Below, one piece after another: positions 26,317-36,776 of a stretch of DNA of 64,000 bases (its first letter is position 1; each line of letters starts with the position of its first letter). The stretch covers positions 1 through 64,000 of the forward strand of contig CALLJL010000023.1 of NCBI GenBank assembly GCA_938092135.1. The letters run 5' to 3'. The position numbers and the translations under genes were made by a program. Source of the DNA: an uncultured bacterium (GTDB lineage: Bacteria; Acidobacteriota; Aminicenantia; Aminicenantales; CALLJL01). The notes under the pieces are model-generated. The model made no database searches and was not told the DNA's origin. It worked only from the letters and a program-made list of their open reading frames with translations.

Positions 26317-28767
26317 ATGAGTGAGTCGGAAAAAGAAAAATCAAATTCTCCCTTCGATTTTGAGGGAGGTTCTGGAAAAGAAAGCTCAGACTTGGGCGGA
26401 ATGAGGCTTCAAATTCCATCAAAATTGCCCGTTTTGATGCTTCGAGATATCGTTGTTTTTCCCTATATGATTGTGCCTCTTTTCGTTGGCCGAGAAAAAT
26501 CTAAAAACGCCATTGACCTAGCCCTTTCCAGCCATCGGATGGTTCTGCTCCTTACGCAAAAAGACATGGAAATTGAGGATCCCAAGCGAGAGGATGCCTT
26601 TGATATGGGCACAGTGGCCATGATCATCAGAATGCTCAAGTTGCCTGACGGCCGGATAAGAGTTCTGGTTCAGGGCCTCGTGAGAGCCAAGGTTGAAACC
26701 TTTGAAGATGATGGTCGGGTAATACAATCGGAAATTACAGTTATCCATGAACCTGAGATTACCGAAAAAACTATTGAAATAGAGGCTCTCATCAGAAACA
26801 TCCGTTCTGGCCTGGAAAAGGCTTCTTCTCTTGGGAAGAATATTCCCCCAGAAGTCCTAATAATCGCTGCCAACATGGAAGATCCTGGTCGGCTGGCCGA
26901 TCTTACCGCCGCTAATCTTGATTTAAAAGTTGAAGAAGCCCAGAAGGTTTTAGAAATAATTGAGCCAATTGAGCGATTAAAAAAGGTTCATGAGCTTTTA
27001 ATGCGTGAGCTTGAATTGCTTGATCTTCAATCCAAGATTAGTAGTGAAGCCAGAGGAGAAATGGATAAACTTCAGCGCCAATATTTCCTCCGTCAACAGC
27101 TTAAGGCAATTCAAAAGGAACTTGGCGAGGGAAGTGAGCTTCAGGAAGAGATAAAAAATTATCAGGAAAAGCTGGCCAAATTACAGGTGCCCGATGAGGT
27201 TAGGGAAGAACTGGAGAAGCAGATCAACCGTTTAAGCCAGATGCATCCTGAATCAGCTGAGACGGCCGTCGTCCGCAATTATTTAGACTGGATGTTTTCT
27301 CTTCCCTGGAATGAAAGCACTGAGGATAATCTTGACCTTAAGGCCGCCAAAAGGATTTTAGATGAGGACCACTATGGTCTCGAAAAGGTCAAAATGAGAA
27401 TTCTTGAATATTTGGCTGTGAGGTCCCTTTCCCAGAAAATCCGGGGCCCAATCCTTTGTTTTGTTGGTCCTCCTGGAGTGGGTAAGACCTCCCTTGGTCG
27501 TTCTATTGCCCGGGCCTTGGGTCGCAAGTTTGTCCGTATTTCTCTCGGGGGAGTTAGAGATGAGGCTGAAATTAGGGGCCACCGGCGGACCTATGTTGGA
27601 GCTATGCCAGGGAAAATAATTCAGGGTATTAAACAGGCTGGAAGCAATAATCCCGTCTTTATGCTGGATGAGGTGGACAAGATTGGGGCTGATTTCCGAG
27701 GGGATCCTTCTTCAGCCCTTCTTGAAGTTCTTGATCCAGAGCAAAATCATTCCTTCCGCGATCATTACTTAGGTGTTCCCTTTGATCTTTCCAAAGTTAT
27801 GTTTATTGCCACAGCTAATCTTCTCGATCCAATTCATCCTGCCTTTCGCGACCGCATGGAAATAATCGAGCTTCCCGGTTATACCGAAGAAGAAAAGCTT
27901 GAGATTGCTCTTCGTCATCTGATTCCCAAGCAAATTGCTGAAAATGGTTTAGATAAAAGCCTCATTTCTTTCAGCCGAGCAGCTGTCCAGAGAATAATTT
28001 CTCAGTATACAAGGGAAGCCGGGGTAAGGAATCTAGAAAGGGAAATTGCCGCTGTTTGCCGGAAAGTAGCTCGCCGCGTGGCTGAAGGGAAAAGGGAAAA
28101 GCATTATATAACGATAAAAAATCTGGAAGAGTTTCTTGGTCCACCACGAATCTTCCGCGATCAGATGTTGGCTAAGGACCAGGTTGGGGTAGCTACCGGT
28201 GTGGCCTGGACGGCGACAGGTGGTGAAATCATTTTCGTTGAAGCTACAAAAATGAAGGGCAAGGGCGGTTTACTTCTTACTGGCTCTCTGGGTGAAGTAA
28301 TGAAAGAATCAGCCCAGGCAGCCCTGAGCTATCTACGCTCCCATGCTGATGAATTTGGTATTGACCCTTCCCTTTTCAGTGAATATGATTTCCACATTCA
28401 CATTCCTGAGGGAGCTATTCCCAAAGATGGTCCCTCTGCTGGAGTAACAATTGCCACTGCTCTTATATCAATCTGTACAGATATTAAGGTAAGACACGAT
28501 GTGGCAATGACAGGAGAAATTACTTTACGAGGCAATATTTTGCCCATAGGAGGGGTGAAAGAAAAGGTTCTGGCGGCTCAGCGGGCAGGAATAAGAAAGA
28601 TGATTTTGCCCGCTCCGAACAAAAAAGATTTAGTCGATATCCCAGGTAAAATTAAAAAGGAAATGGAATTTATATTTGTCGAAAATATTAACCAGGTTTT
28701 TGAGTCAGCTCTAGTCATTTCTCCTTTTAAACCCCGTCATGAAATTGCGACAGCTCAGCGAGTCTGA
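26317..28767 (+). CDS. lon: ATP-dependent Lon protease
   Basis: An 816-residue cytoplasmic protease degrading misfolded and regulatory proteins. It has an N-terminal substrate domain ([22 protein letters not shown], about 38-60), coiled coil (about 220-290), Walker A GPPGVGKT (384-391), Walker B (MLDEVDKIG) and a Ser-Lys protease domain with catalytic Ser707 in DGPSAGV and the Lys in GGVKEK (about 750). Length and order are standard. GGAGG 6 nt before the ATG supports the start. Its 3' end overlaps thiL by 29 bp. Confidence 0.97.
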   Translation: MSESEKEKSNSPFDFEGGSGKESSDLGGMRLQIPSKLPVLMLRDIVVFPYMIVPLFVGREKSKNAIDLALSSHRMVLLLTQKDMEIEDPKREDAFDMGTVAMIIRMLKLPDGRIRVLVQGLVRAKVETFEDDGRVIQSEITVIHEPEITEKTIEIEALIRNIRSGLEKASSLGKNIPPEVLIIAANMEDPGRLADLTAANLDLKVEEAQKVLEIIEPIERLKKVHELLMRELELLDLQSKISSEARGEMDKLQRQYFLRQQLKAIQKELGEGSELQEEIKNYQEKLAKLQVPDEVREELEKQINRLSQMHPESAETAVVRNYLDWMFSLPWNESTEDNLDLKAAKRILDEDHYGLEKVKMRILEYLAVRSLSQKIRGPILCFVGPPGVGKTSLGRSIARALGRKFVRISLGGVRDEAEIRGHRRTYVGAMPGKIIQGIKQAGSNNPVFMLDEVDKIGADFRGDPSSALLEVLDPEQNHSFRDHYLGVPFDLSKVMFIATANLLDPIHPAFRDRMEIIELPGYTEEEKLEIALRHLIPKQIAENGLDKSLISFSRAAVQRIISQYTREAGVRNLEREIAAVCRKVARRVAEGKREKHYITIKNLEEFLGPPRIFRDQMLAKDQVGVATGVAWTATGGEIIFVEATKMKGKGGLLLTGSLGEVMKESAQAALSYLRSHADEFGIDPSLFSEYDFHIHIPEGAIPKDGPSAGVTIATALISICTDIKVRHDVAMTGEITLRGNILPIGGVKEKVLAAQRAGIRKMILPAPNKKDLVDIPGKIKKEMEFIFVENINQVFESALVISPFKPRHEIATAQRV

Positions 28768-29728
28768 GCTTATTGCCGCTATTCGGAAGGATTTTCCCGG
28801 CCTTAAAAGGTCTATTTTAGTCAATATTGGTGATGATGCTTCTGTTTTAAAAACAGATAAAGGCTTTTTGATTGTTACTAAGGACCTGCTGGTTGAAGGG
28901 ACTCATTTCCGGAGGGAATTTGGTCCGGCATATCTTCTCGGTCGAAAAAGCCTGGCAGTCAATTTAAGCGATGTGGCGGCTATGGGCGGGCGCCCTCTTT
29001 ATTGTCTTCTTGGTCTTGGTTTGCCCCCATCCATTCCTCCTTCCTGGGTTGAGGATTTCATGGCTGGAATAAAATCTCTGTGTCGACAAGAAGGAATTTT
29101 TCTTGTGGGCGGTGACCTTAGTCGATCGAAAATTATAATTATATCCATTACAGTTATCGGCCAGGCCAAAAAATTTATTACGAGAAGTGGGGCCAAACCT
29201 GGGGATACAATTTGGATATCAGGTTATCCAGGTTTAGCTTCCGCTGGTCTTCATTTTCTCAAAAGAAAAAAAGGGCTGGCGAAGAACAAAAAAGCAAAGA
29301 CAGGCTCGATTAATGTTCTAATAAAAGCCTTCCTTGATCCGGTTGCCCAAATTCGTCTGGGTACGTGGTTGGCTCAAAGGGACTTGGCCACAGCTATGAT
29401 TGATACGTCTGATGGTCTTTCCATTGATCTTTACCATATCTGTGAGGAAAGCAAGGTTGGGGCTGAAATTGATTTAACCAAGATTCCTATTCACCCTGCT
29501 CTACGGGCGAATTTCCATGATCCCTGGCCTTTTATCCTTAACGGAGGCGAGGATTATCAGTTGCTCTTTACCGTTTCGCCATCCAAAAGGAAAAGGGTCG
29601 TTCAGGCAAGCCACCGCTTTAGACTTTACGAAATCGGCGAGATCAGAGAGGATCGCCATCTTTGGGTAGTAGATCAGGGCCATCGTCGTCTTTTAAAACC
29701 GGCGGGCTTTGTTCATTTTAAAGCCTGA
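28739..29728 (+). CDS. thiL: Thiamine-monophosphate kinase
   Basis: A 329-residue ATP-dependent enzyme phosphorylating thiamine monophosphate to the cofactor thiamine diphosphate. PurM/AIRS-fold landmarks are NIGDDASVL (about 24-32), the LVEGTHFRREF segment, LAVNLSDVAAMGG (about 71-83), MIDTSDGLSIDL (about 220-231) and LNGGEDYQLLF (about 263-273). The start lies within the last codons of lon (29-bp overlap, different frame), indicating coupled translation. No other thiamine genes or THI-box riboswitch were seen. Confidence 0.94.
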   Translation: MKLRQLSESELIAAIRKDFPGLKRSILVNIGDDASVLKTDKGFLIVTKDLLVEGTHFRREFGPAYLLGRKSLAVNLSDVAAMGGRPLYCLLGLGLPPSIPPSWVEDFMAGIKSLCRQEGIFLVGGDLSRSKIIIISITVIGQAKKFITRSGAKPGDTIWISGYPGLASAGLHFLKRKKGLAKNKKAKTGSINVLIKAFLDPVAQIRLGTWLAQRDLATAMIDTSDGLSIDLYHICEESKVGAEIDLTKIPIHPALRANFHDPWPFILNGGEDYQLLFTVSPSKRKRVVQASHRFRLYEIGEIREDRHLWVVDQGHRRLLKPAGFVHFKA

Positions 29729-29878
29729 TTTTTCCCCCAAATAGATACCAATAAAAAATCAAACGACCGATTTTAAAAAAACAAACAAAAAATTTTCTTG
29801 ACGTTCTACCCAAATTTCTTATTAGATATAAACATCAAAAAATTATTATTAAAAAATAGCCTAAAAAGGGAGAGAAAG

Positions 29879-31081
29879 ATGACCAAAAAAAAGGAAAAAT
29901 TTGGCTTTGTTTTGGTCCTAATTATCTTTCCCCTTACCTTGAGCGCCGGTGGTTGGAATAATACTTTGCTGGGTTGTCGGGCTATGGGCATGGGCGGAGC
30001 CTTTATTGCTGTAGCTGATGATCCCAGTGCTATCTTCTACAATCCAGCCGGTCTCGTCAGACAACGAGATGCCTTTAATTTTTCTTTGAATGGCTTTCAT
30101 ATCTGGCCGACCCATATTTATATAGCCCCTACAGGCCAGCAAATTCAAAGTCGCTTTGAAAGCTCTGTTCCTCAGATCTTTGTTACTTATCGAATGAATG
30201 AAAAAATAACGGTTGGCTTCGGAGCTTATATTCCCTTTGCCGGTGGGGGAGTCGAATGGCAAGAGTCGGATCTGGGCTTTCCTTTTAAATCCACCCTAGG
30301 CATTATTTCCTACTCACCCTCTCTGGCTTTCGAAATTAATGAAAGACTTTCCGTGGGCTTTGCCCTCAATTTCTATCATGGAATTTTAAATGTCAGCACT
30401 AAAATGGATCCCTTTGGCGAGATGAAAGAAGAAGAAAGTGGCTCAACCATTTCAGCCTCTTTCGGTCTTTTATATCGCTTTTCCGAAAAAGGAGCGGTGG
30501 GCTTCAGTGTAAGAGGCCCAGGCAAAATAAATCTGGCGGGCACGACCGCCGTTAACTATGGAGGTTTCAGACTTAAGCTTGATTCTGAGACCTCCTTTAA
30601 TTTACCCTGGGACCTAGAAGCTGGCTTTTCCTACCGTTTGAGTGAGCGTCTTCTTTTCTCGGCCAGCACTCAATATACCCTTTGGTCCTCGCTAGATAAA
30701 GTTGATAAGGTAATTAAAAATATCCCTATAATAGGGGAGATTAGAACATCAGAAGTTATGAACTTCGAAAATATTTTAATCAGCCGAGCAGGCTTGGAAT
30801 ACGCCTTTCCTCAGGGTGTTTTTCTACGCGGTGGAATTGGCTATGATCGCAACGCTACCCCCGATGAGTCCCTAAATGTCATGAATATTGACGTCGATAA
30901 ATTTAGCTTATTAGGCGGAGTTGGCTATCGCTCTGGACGAGTCTCGATTGATTTTGCTTATATTTATGCTCTGGGTAAAGAAAGAGAAAAATCCATACCT
31001 GGATTTGGTCCCCATCCTCTCATTGAAAAATATAACCTTAAAGTTTTTATTCTTGGCCTTGGGCTGACTTACTCTTTTTAA
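29879..31081 (+). CDS. OMPP1/FadL/TodX-family outer-membrane transport protein
   Basis: A 400-residue exported beta-barrel. The signal peptide (MTKKKEKFGFVLVLIIFPLTLSAGG) is followed by the family N-terminus CRAMGMGGAFIAVADDPSAIFYNPAGL (about 32-58), which plugs the barrel. Alternating beta-strands fill the rest, ending in the outer-membrane-type aromatic terminus TYSF. Members import hydrophobic compounds such as fatty acids. The track's start is 27 codons upstream, but AAGGGAGAG before the ATG at 29879 and the signal peptide favour the later start. It converges with dapF (4-bp overlap of stops). Confidence 0.92.
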   Translation: MTKKKEKFGFVLVLIIFPLTLSAGGWNNTLLGCRAMGMGGAFIAVADDPSAIFYNPAGLVRQRDAFNFSLNGFHIWPTHIYIAPTGQQIQSRFESSVPQIFVTYRMNEKITVGFGAYIPFAGGGVEWQESDLGFPFKSTLGIISYSPSLAFEINERLSVGFALNFYHGILNVSTKMDPFGEMKEEESGSTISASFGLLYRFSEKGAVGFSVRGPGKINLAGTTAVNYGGFRLKLDSETSFNLPWDLEAGFSYRLSERLLFSASTQYTLWSSLDKVDKVIKNIPIIGEIRTSEVMNFENILISRAGLEYAFPQGVFLRGGIGYDRNATPDESLNVMNIDVDKFSLLGGVGYRSGRVSIDFAYIYALGKEREKSIPGFGPHPLIEKYNLKVFILGLGLTYSF

Positions 31082-31923
31082 ATGACCAATCGGCCTTCGA
31101 AAACAACCTCAGCTGGTCCGGTTTGATAGACTTTTTGACCCTGCCATTCCACTAGAACTGAACCCATGCTGGTTTTTACTTTTACTTGATTATCCGTCAG
31201 TCCTTTAAGAATCGAGGCTACGGCGGCTGCAGTTGAGCCACTGCCAGAGGAGAGAGTTTCACCAACGCCCCTTTCCCAGAAGAGGACTTCAATTTCGCGG
31301 CGATTTAAAACCCGGATAAATTCAATATTGGTTCGATTGGGGAAGAAGGGATGGGACTCGATTTCCCGGCCAAGTTGATGCCATTCGATTCTGGCTGGAA
31401 AGCGGTCGACGAAAATAGCACAATGGGGATTACCCACCGAAACGACAGTTATGGGATAGATTTTTTGATTTATCGAGAGAGGATAGTCGATGATTTTTTC
31501 ATGATAAGAACCATCATCAAAGGGAATATCCTTAGAAGTTAGCTTGGGAACACCCATGTCAATTTGAATTATATAGCTAGTAAGAGAAGCTTCAATAAGA
31601 GTACTTTCTTTTTCTCCTGCTGAAGTTAAAAAAATTATTCGAGGGGTGTTTATTTTTTGATGATAATATAAGCAGGCAGCTGCACAACGAAGTCCATTAC
31701 CTGAAATTTCGGGTTCTGTTCCATCGGCATTAAAAATGCGGAAATGGACGATGCCTTCTGAAGCATTGCGAATAGAAGTGATGATTAGGCCGTCGGCTCC
31801 AACCCCTATGTGACGATCACAGACTTTTCGGGCAAACTGGCCAAAATCGATTGTCAGACTGATTTCCCCGTGATCAATAACTAAAAAATCATTACCTAAA
31901 GAATGAAGCTTCGTAAACTTCAA
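31078..31923 (-). CDS. dapF: DapF-like diaminopimelate epimerase lacking both catalytic Cys
   Basis: A 281-residue protein with the DapF fold: MKFTKLHSLGNDFLVID, EISGNGLRC, GNPHCAIFVD and GETLSSGSGSTAAAV. DapF interconverts LL- and meso-diaminopimelate using two Cys, one before GNGxRC and one before GxGxxA. Both are Ser here: Ser74 (TCA, 31702-31704) and Ser226 (TCT, 31246-31248). The rest of the active-site scaffold is kept. Either a Ser-containing DapF clade or a changed activity is possible. It follows htrA by 1 nt, so they are probably co-transcribed. Confidence 0.88.
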   Translation of the reverse strand: MKFTKLHSLGNDFLVIDHGEISLTIDFGQFARKVCDRHIGVGADGLIITSIRNASEGIVHFRIFNADGTEPEISGNGLRCAAACLYYHQKINTPRIIFLTSAGEKESTLIEASLTSYIIQIDMGVPKLTSKDIPFDDGSYHEKIIDYPLSINQKIYPITVVSVGNPHCAIFVDRFPARIEWHQLGREIESHPFFPNRTNIEFIRVLNRREIEVLFWERGVGETLSSGSGSTAAAVASILKGLTDNQVKVKTSMGSVLVEWQGQKVYQTGPAEVVFEGRLVI

Positions 31924-31924
31924 A

Positions 31925-33412
31925 TCAAGGCATCCTTAAAGTGACAATAAAATCGCGGCTTAGGCCTTCTCTTTCCCGCCGCATAAGAAGCAAAATAGGC
32001 TCACCGGATTTTATCCGTCTTAAGGCTTGCTGGAATTCCCGGGCTGAAGTGACTTTAATTCGATTTACCTCAAGGATGATATCACCTGGCTGAATTCCCT
32101 TTTTAGCTGCTTCACTAAAAGGACTTACGTCAGTTACAAGGACCCCTTCCTGAGTTTTCAGGCCATAGGATCGGGCTATCCGAGGGGTTAGAGTGGTCAC
32201 GGTTAGACCAATATCTTCCGGACCTGATTCTGGAGTCCTCTCTGTTTCTTCCTCTGGCAATTCACCAATAGTGGCGGTAAGAGTTTGTTCTTTTCCATCT
32301 CTTATGATTTTAAGGGTGGCTTTAGAGCCAGGCGGAATTTCAGCAATTTTAAAGCGAAGATCCATGTCATCCTTAACTTTTTGTCCATTAATCTCAAGGA
32401 TGACATCATATTGTTTTAATCCGGCCTTATCGGCTGGACTATCAGGTTCCACTGAGCTAACGACCACTCCTTCTTTGCTTTTTAGCTTTAGAACCTGTCT
32501 TAATTCTTCATTAATGGCTGTGGGGACGATGCCAAGATAACCCCGAATAACTCGGCCCTTTTCTTTTAGCTGGGCTACAACTTTTTTAGCCAGATTGGAA
32601 GGAATGGCAAAGCCGATACCAGCATAGGCTCCAGTGGGCGAAAAAATATTGCTGGTAATTCCAATGACTTCACCTTTTAAGTTGACCAGAGGACCACCAG
32701 AATTACCCCGATTTATGGCGGCATCTGTTTGGATGAAATCCTGATACACTGGTTCGGACGTGCCCAGTTGCCGGCCTTTGGCACTGACTATTCCAGCCGT
32801 AACTGTATGTTCAAGTCCCCAGGGGTTACCTATAGCGAGAACCCATTCCCCAACCTTTATCTGGGAAGAATCGCCCATTTCGACAAAGGGGTAATTGTTA
32901 CCATCAACTTTAATTAGAGCTAAATCGGTTCGAGCATCTAAACCAACCGTTTTGGCAACGATTTCATCGCCCTTACTGGTAAAAACTGTTATCTTGTTTG
33001 CTCCTTCAACCAGATGGTTATTGGTGACGATATAACCATCAGAGCTTATAAAAAAGCCTGTCCCCTGAAAAGTATTTTTAAATTCCCGAGGCTGCCTTCT
33101 GGGGATCCCGAAAAAGCGATCCCAGAATTCGTCAAAGGGCCATTCCTCAAATCGCGTCACCTTTTCTATCCGCTCGCAAACTATTTTAACTACTGCCGGA
33201 GCAACCTTTTCGGCCACCCGGGCAAAATCAAAGGGCGAAACAGCTTCAGGCAAGGTTGAGGCGTAAAGAGGAGAGGGAGAGGAGAAATTGTTATCAGAGA
33301 TCCGAGTGGGGCTTAGTTGTCTTTCCTGATTTTCAGGTTGAATCAAAATTAGCCCGGCCACAAGAAGTCCTAGGACAAAACCGCTTCCGCCGATCCAAAG
33401 ATACTTTCGCAT
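31925..33412 (-). CDS. Periplasmic serine protease, HtrA/Do family
   Basis: A 495-residue envelope quality-control protease. A signal/anchor segment (about 6-25) is followed by a trypsin-like domain with catalytic His133 (TNNHLVEGA), Asp163 (ARTDLALIK) and Ser238 (GNSGGPL), then two PDZ domains (about 287-375 and 400-490). This DegP/DegQ layout degrades or refolds misfolded periplasmic proteins. GGAGGT lies 7 nt before the ATG, and a good promoter (33432-33460) precedes it. dapF starts 1 nt after its stop. Confidence 0.95.
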   Translation of the reverse strand: MRKYLWIGGSGFVLGLLVAGLILIQPENQERQLSPTRISDNNFSSPSPLYASTLPEAVSPFDFARVAEKVAPAVVKIVCERIEKVTRFEEWPFDEFWDRFFGIPRRQPREFKNTFQGTGFFISSDGYIVTNNHLVEGANKITVFTSKGDEIVAKTVGLDARTDLALIKVDGNNYPFVEMGDSSQIKVGEWVLAIGNPWGLEHTVTAGIVSAKGRQLGTSEPVYQDFIQTDAAINRGNSGGPLVNLKGEVIGITSNIFSPTGAYAGIGFAIPSNLAKKVVAQLKEKGRVIRGYLGIVPTAINEELRQVLKLKSKEGVVVSSVEPDSPADKAGLKQYDVILEINGQKVKDDMDLRFKIAEIPPGSKATLKIIRDGKEQTLTATIGELPEEETERTPESGPEDIGLTVTTLTPRIARSYGLKTQEGVLVTDVSPFSEAAKKGIQPGDIILEVNRIKVTSAREFQQALRRIKSGEPILLLMRREREGLSRDFIVTLRMP

Positions 33413-33431
33413 TTAAATCTACCTCCTTAAC

Positions 33432-33460
33432 ATTATAAAATTAACATAGGCAAAAGTAAA
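33432..33460 (-). promoter_or_regulatory. Promoter of htrA-dapF
   Basis: On the minus strand TTTACT (33460-33455) and TATAAT (33437-33432) are 17 nt apart, with a consensus -10, 20 nt before the htrA ATG. It looks like a housekeeping promoter rather than a sigma-E type. Confidence 0.55.
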
Positions 33461-33642
33461 AAACAAATAACTGAATAGAATGAAGAACAAATAAAATGAG
33501 TTAAGGTAGTTCATATAAATGTTTGGTTTAATTTTTTCCTTCTTCAAAAAAATAACTTTGTTTAGCCGAGAAAAGTTGCCTGAGATTTCCTTTATGGTTT
33601 ATCATGGCAAGGAATAAATTGATTTGTCGGAAAAAGGAGAAC

Positions 33643-34260
33643 ATGCTTCAAAGACCAGGTTTTTTAGTGGTTCTTGAAGGAATTGATGGATCGGGAAAAT
33701 CAACCCAAGCTCGGCTCCTGGCGTGGAAATTGAAGAAAATGGGTTGGCCAGTGGTTATTCTCCGGGAACCAACGCGGGGCAAATGGGGAAGAAAAATAAG
33801 GGCTAAGGCAAAAGTGGAGAAAGCCCTCAATCCTCAGGAGGAACTTGAGCTTTTTTTGAGAGATCGCCAGGATAATGTCAAACGTTCCATCGAGCCGGCC
33901 CTTAATCAGAATAAAATTGTAATTCTTGATCGTTATTATTTTTCTACTATGGCTTACCAGGGAGCCAGGGGAATTGAGCCTGATTTTATCCGGCGTCAGA
34001 ATGAAGCTTTTGCTCCCCGTCCAGATGCTGTTTTTATTCTTCATTTACCGGCCAGGGAAGGTCTTGCCCGAATTCTTCACCGCCGCCAGAAAGATATCCT
34101 ATTTGAACAGGAGAGATATCTCGAAAAGGTTGAGGAAATTTTTAAAAGGATTAGGGGACGCCATATTTATCATCTTGATGCCACTCAAAGCAAGGAAAAA
34201 ATTAATGAAATCATTTTTCGACGGGTTATGTCCCTTTTGAGGAAGAAGTTATCGGGATAG
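33643..34260 (+). CDS. tmk: Thymidylate kinase
   Basis: A 205-residue kinase making dTDP from dTMP. The P-loop EGIDGSGKST lies at 12-21, VILDRYYFSTMAYQGARG (about 94-111) holds the DRY motif, and a lid-like Arg-rich stretch (RILHRRQKDILF) follows. The usual REPGGTxxGExIR motif reads REPTRGKWGRKIR, an unusual variant. The track starts 13 codons upstream, but AGGAG 3-4 nt before the ATG at 33643 and family length favour this start. It is followed 43 nt later by the PBP1a gene on the same strand. Confidence 0.9.
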   Translation: MLQRPGFLVVLEGIDGSGKSTQARLLAWKLKKMGWPVVILREPTRGKWGRKIRAKAKVEKALNPQEELELFLRDRQDNVKRSIEPALNQNKIVILDRYYFSTMAYQGARGIEPDFIRRQNEAFAPRPDAVFILHLPAREGLARILHRRQKDILFEQERYLEKVEEIFKRIRGRHIYHLDATQSKEKINEIIFRRVMSLLRKKLSG

Positions 34261-34303
34261 GGCCTCTCGAATTAGCTTTTACTTTTTGGTAAGATTCAAG
34301 AAT

Positions 34304-36706
34304 ATGAAAAGAAAAAAAAGCTTATTGACTTTTAAAAGAAGCCGCCGGAAAAGATGGCGCTTCTGGCTTATTTTATTAATTTTATTTGGCTTCTCTATTT
34401 TTGCTGGCACAATTGCTGGGATTTTCAGAGCCATTAAAATAAATTTACCTAATGTTAGCGAGCTCGAACATTTCGAGCCCAATATTATTTCCACCGTCCT
34501 GGCCGATGATGGCTCGCCAGTCAAGGAATTTGCCATTGAGCGTCGGGTTAAAATTCCCTATGAGAAAATACCTCTAGTTTTAAAACAGGCTATTATTGCC
34601 ACTGAGGACCCTCGGTTTTTCCGACATCGCGGAATAGATTTCCGGGGTATTCTACGGGCTATAATGGCCAATTTAAGACAAGGCCGGGTTCGTCGACTCC
34701 AGGGAGGAAGTACCATCACCCAGCAGTTGGCCCGCCAGCTTTTTCTTTATAGCCAGCAGACCTTGAGTCGGAAGCTCAAAGAAACTTACCTAGCTCTGCA
34801 AATTGAAAGAAGATATTCTAAAGAAAAAATTTTCGAAATGTATTGTAATCAATGCTATCTTGGCCATGGCGTTTATGGGGTTGAAACTGCCGCCAATCTT
34901 TTCTTTGGCAAGAGTGTTTCTGATTTATCCCTTGAAGAAGCGGCCTTGATTGCTGGAATTTTTCGTGGGCCCGAACTTTATTCCCCTTATACTAACCCTG
35001 AAATAACTTTAAGAAGACGAAATCATGTCCTAACAAGAATGGCCGAGGAAGGTTTTATTTCCAAGAAAGAAGCGGAGGAGGCCAAAAAGAAACCCCTCAA
35101 TGTTCTTCCCCTTCACCGGCAGAGCTCTGAATTTGGGGCATATTTTTTTGAAGAGGTAAGGAAATATGTGGAAAAAAAATATGGAGCTGATCTTCTCTAT
35201 CGATCGGGACTCAGAATTTATACCACTCTGAATCCTCAGATGCAGAGCTGGGCTGAGGAGGCTTTGCTCAAGAGATTGAGGGAAATAGATAAATTGAAGG
35301 GCTGGAGAAAGGATAAGAAAAATCTTCTTCAGGAGGAAAAAGTTGATCTAAATAAAGCTTGGCTTCCAAGCTGGCGGATGGCCCCTCTGAGGCCTGGAGA
35401 TGTCGTTCAGGCTATTGTCCTTTCCGTTTCAAGGCAGGAGGCCACAATCAGAATTAAAGATTATCTCGGTTTGCTGACCAATAGAAACATTGCCTGGACA
35501 AAACAAGATAATCTCGAAAAGCTCATTAAGCCTGGTGATATCATTGATGTGGAAATAAAAGAAATTGATGAAGCTTCTAAAAAAATTGTAGTTTCCCTTG
35601 ACCAGGAGCCGCTTATTGAAGGAGCCTTTTTAGCCATTGAACCCAATACAGGTGAAATTAAAGCTATGGTGGGTGGCTATTCCTTTAGCCGCAGCAAATT
35701 TAATCGGGCTACTCAGGCACTACGCCAAGTTGGGTCAGCCATAAAGCCTATTCTCTATGTCGCCGCTCTTGAAAATGGCTTCACTGCAGCCAGTCAAATT
35801 ATAGATGAACCAGTAACTTTTATTGATCGCTGGACTGGTCAGCCCTGGGCGCCCCGCAATTATGATCGAAAATATAAAGGAGCAGTCACCCTGAGAATAG
35901 GCATAGAAGAATCAAGAAATGTAGTCACGGCCCGCCTCCTTGATTATATTTCTCCCCAGCTTGGAGTTGAATATTGCCGGAAGTTCGGTATAACTTCACC
36001 AATTTATCCTTATCTTTCCCTTTCCTTGGGATCTTTTGAGATAAGTCTTCTTGAATTAGTCTCCGCTTATACTGTTTTTCCCAATAAAGGAATAAGAGCT
36101 AAACCCTACTTTATTCGCCGCATTGAAGATAAAGAAGGAAATCTTCTTGAAGAAAATTTCCCCCAGACCGAAACAGTAATTTCACCTCAAATAGCTTATA
36201 TAATGACTTATCTTCTAAAAGGAGTCATCGAAAGAGGGACAGCCTCTCAGGCGGCTCCGTTACTTAACGATAAGGCTCTGGCTGGAAAAACAGGCACAAC
36301 CGATGACTATACCGACGCCTGGTTTATTGGTTTTTCTCCCTCTCTTTGTGCTGGAGTTTGGATTGGCTTCGATACCAAGATTACCATCGGTGATAGAATG
36401 GCGGGAGCAGTGGCTGCTCTTCCTGTCTGGATAAATTTTTTTAAAAAAATTATTGAAGCTGAAAAGAAGAGGGCGGAAGAAAACGGCCAGGAATTTAATT
36501 ATGAGGATTTTGATGTCCCTCCCAATCTTAACTTTGTGACCATTGACCGCAAAACAGGTTTATTAGCTACCCCCAGTTGTCTCTGGCCATTCCGGGAAGT
36601 CTTTTTACCTGGCACTGAACCCCTGCGTTTTTGCACGCGACAGGATCATCTTCTGATTTTGGACTATTATGGAACTTCCAAAGCAGTAGAAGAACACGAT
36701 AATTAA
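34304..36706 (+). CDS. Penicillin-binding protein 1A-type bifunctional peptidoglycan synthase
   Basis: An 800-residue inner-membrane enzyme that polymerises and crosslinks peptidoglycan. A short cytoplasmic tail and one membrane anchor (about 18-41) lead to the GT51 glycosyltransferase domain with EDPRFFRHRGID and GGSTITQQLARQLF (about 145-158). An OB-like insert follows, then the transpeptidase domain with GSAIKP (SxxK), SRNVV (SxN) and GKTGTT (KTG). This is the PBP1a layout. The track starts at TTG six codons earlier; the ATG at 34304 is preferred although neither has a strong ribosome-binding site. Confidence 0.94.
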   Translation: MKRKKSLLTFKRSRRKRWRFWLILLILFGFSIFAGTIAGIFRAIKINLPNVSELEHFEPNIISTVLADDGSPVKEFAIERRVKIPYEKIPLVLKQAIIATEDPRFFRHRGIDFRGILRAIMANLRQGRVRRLQGGSTITQQLARQLFLYSQQTLSRKLKETYLALQIERRYSKEKIFEMYCNQCYLGHGVYGVETAANLFFGKSVSDLSLEEAALIAGIFRGPELYSPYTNPEITLRRRNHVLTRMAEEGFISKKEAEEAKKKPLNVLPLHRQSSEFGAYFFEEVRKYVEKKYGADLLYRSGLRIYTTLNPQMQSWAEEALLKRLREIDKLKGWRKDKKNLLQEEKVDLNKAWLPSWRMAPLRPGDVVQAIVLSVSRQEATIRIKDYLGLLTNRNIAWTKQDNLEKLIKPGDIIDVEIKEIDEASKKIVVSLDQEPLIEGAFLAIEPNTGEIKAMVGGYSFSRSKFNRATQALRQVGSAIKPILYVAALENGFTAASQIIDEPVTFIDRWTGQPWAPRNYDRKYKGAVTLRIGIEESRNVVTARLLDYISPQLGVEYCRKFGITSPIYPYLSLSLGSFEISLLELVSAYTVFPNKGIRAKPYFIRRIEDKEGNLLEENFPQTETVISPQIAYIMTYLLKGVIERGTASQAAPLLNDKALAGKTGTTDDYTDAWFIGFSPSLCAGVWIGFDTKITIGDRMAGAVAALPVWINFFKKIIEAEKKRAEENGQEFNYEDFDVPPNLNFVTIDRKTGLLATPSCLWPFREVFLPGTEPLRFCTRQDHLLILDYYGTSKAVEEHDN

Positions 36707-36776
36707 AATTTCAGCCTAAATTTTTATTTTTTTCTATTGCCGAAAATAGAGTCGATAATTTTTGGATATTTTTGGT

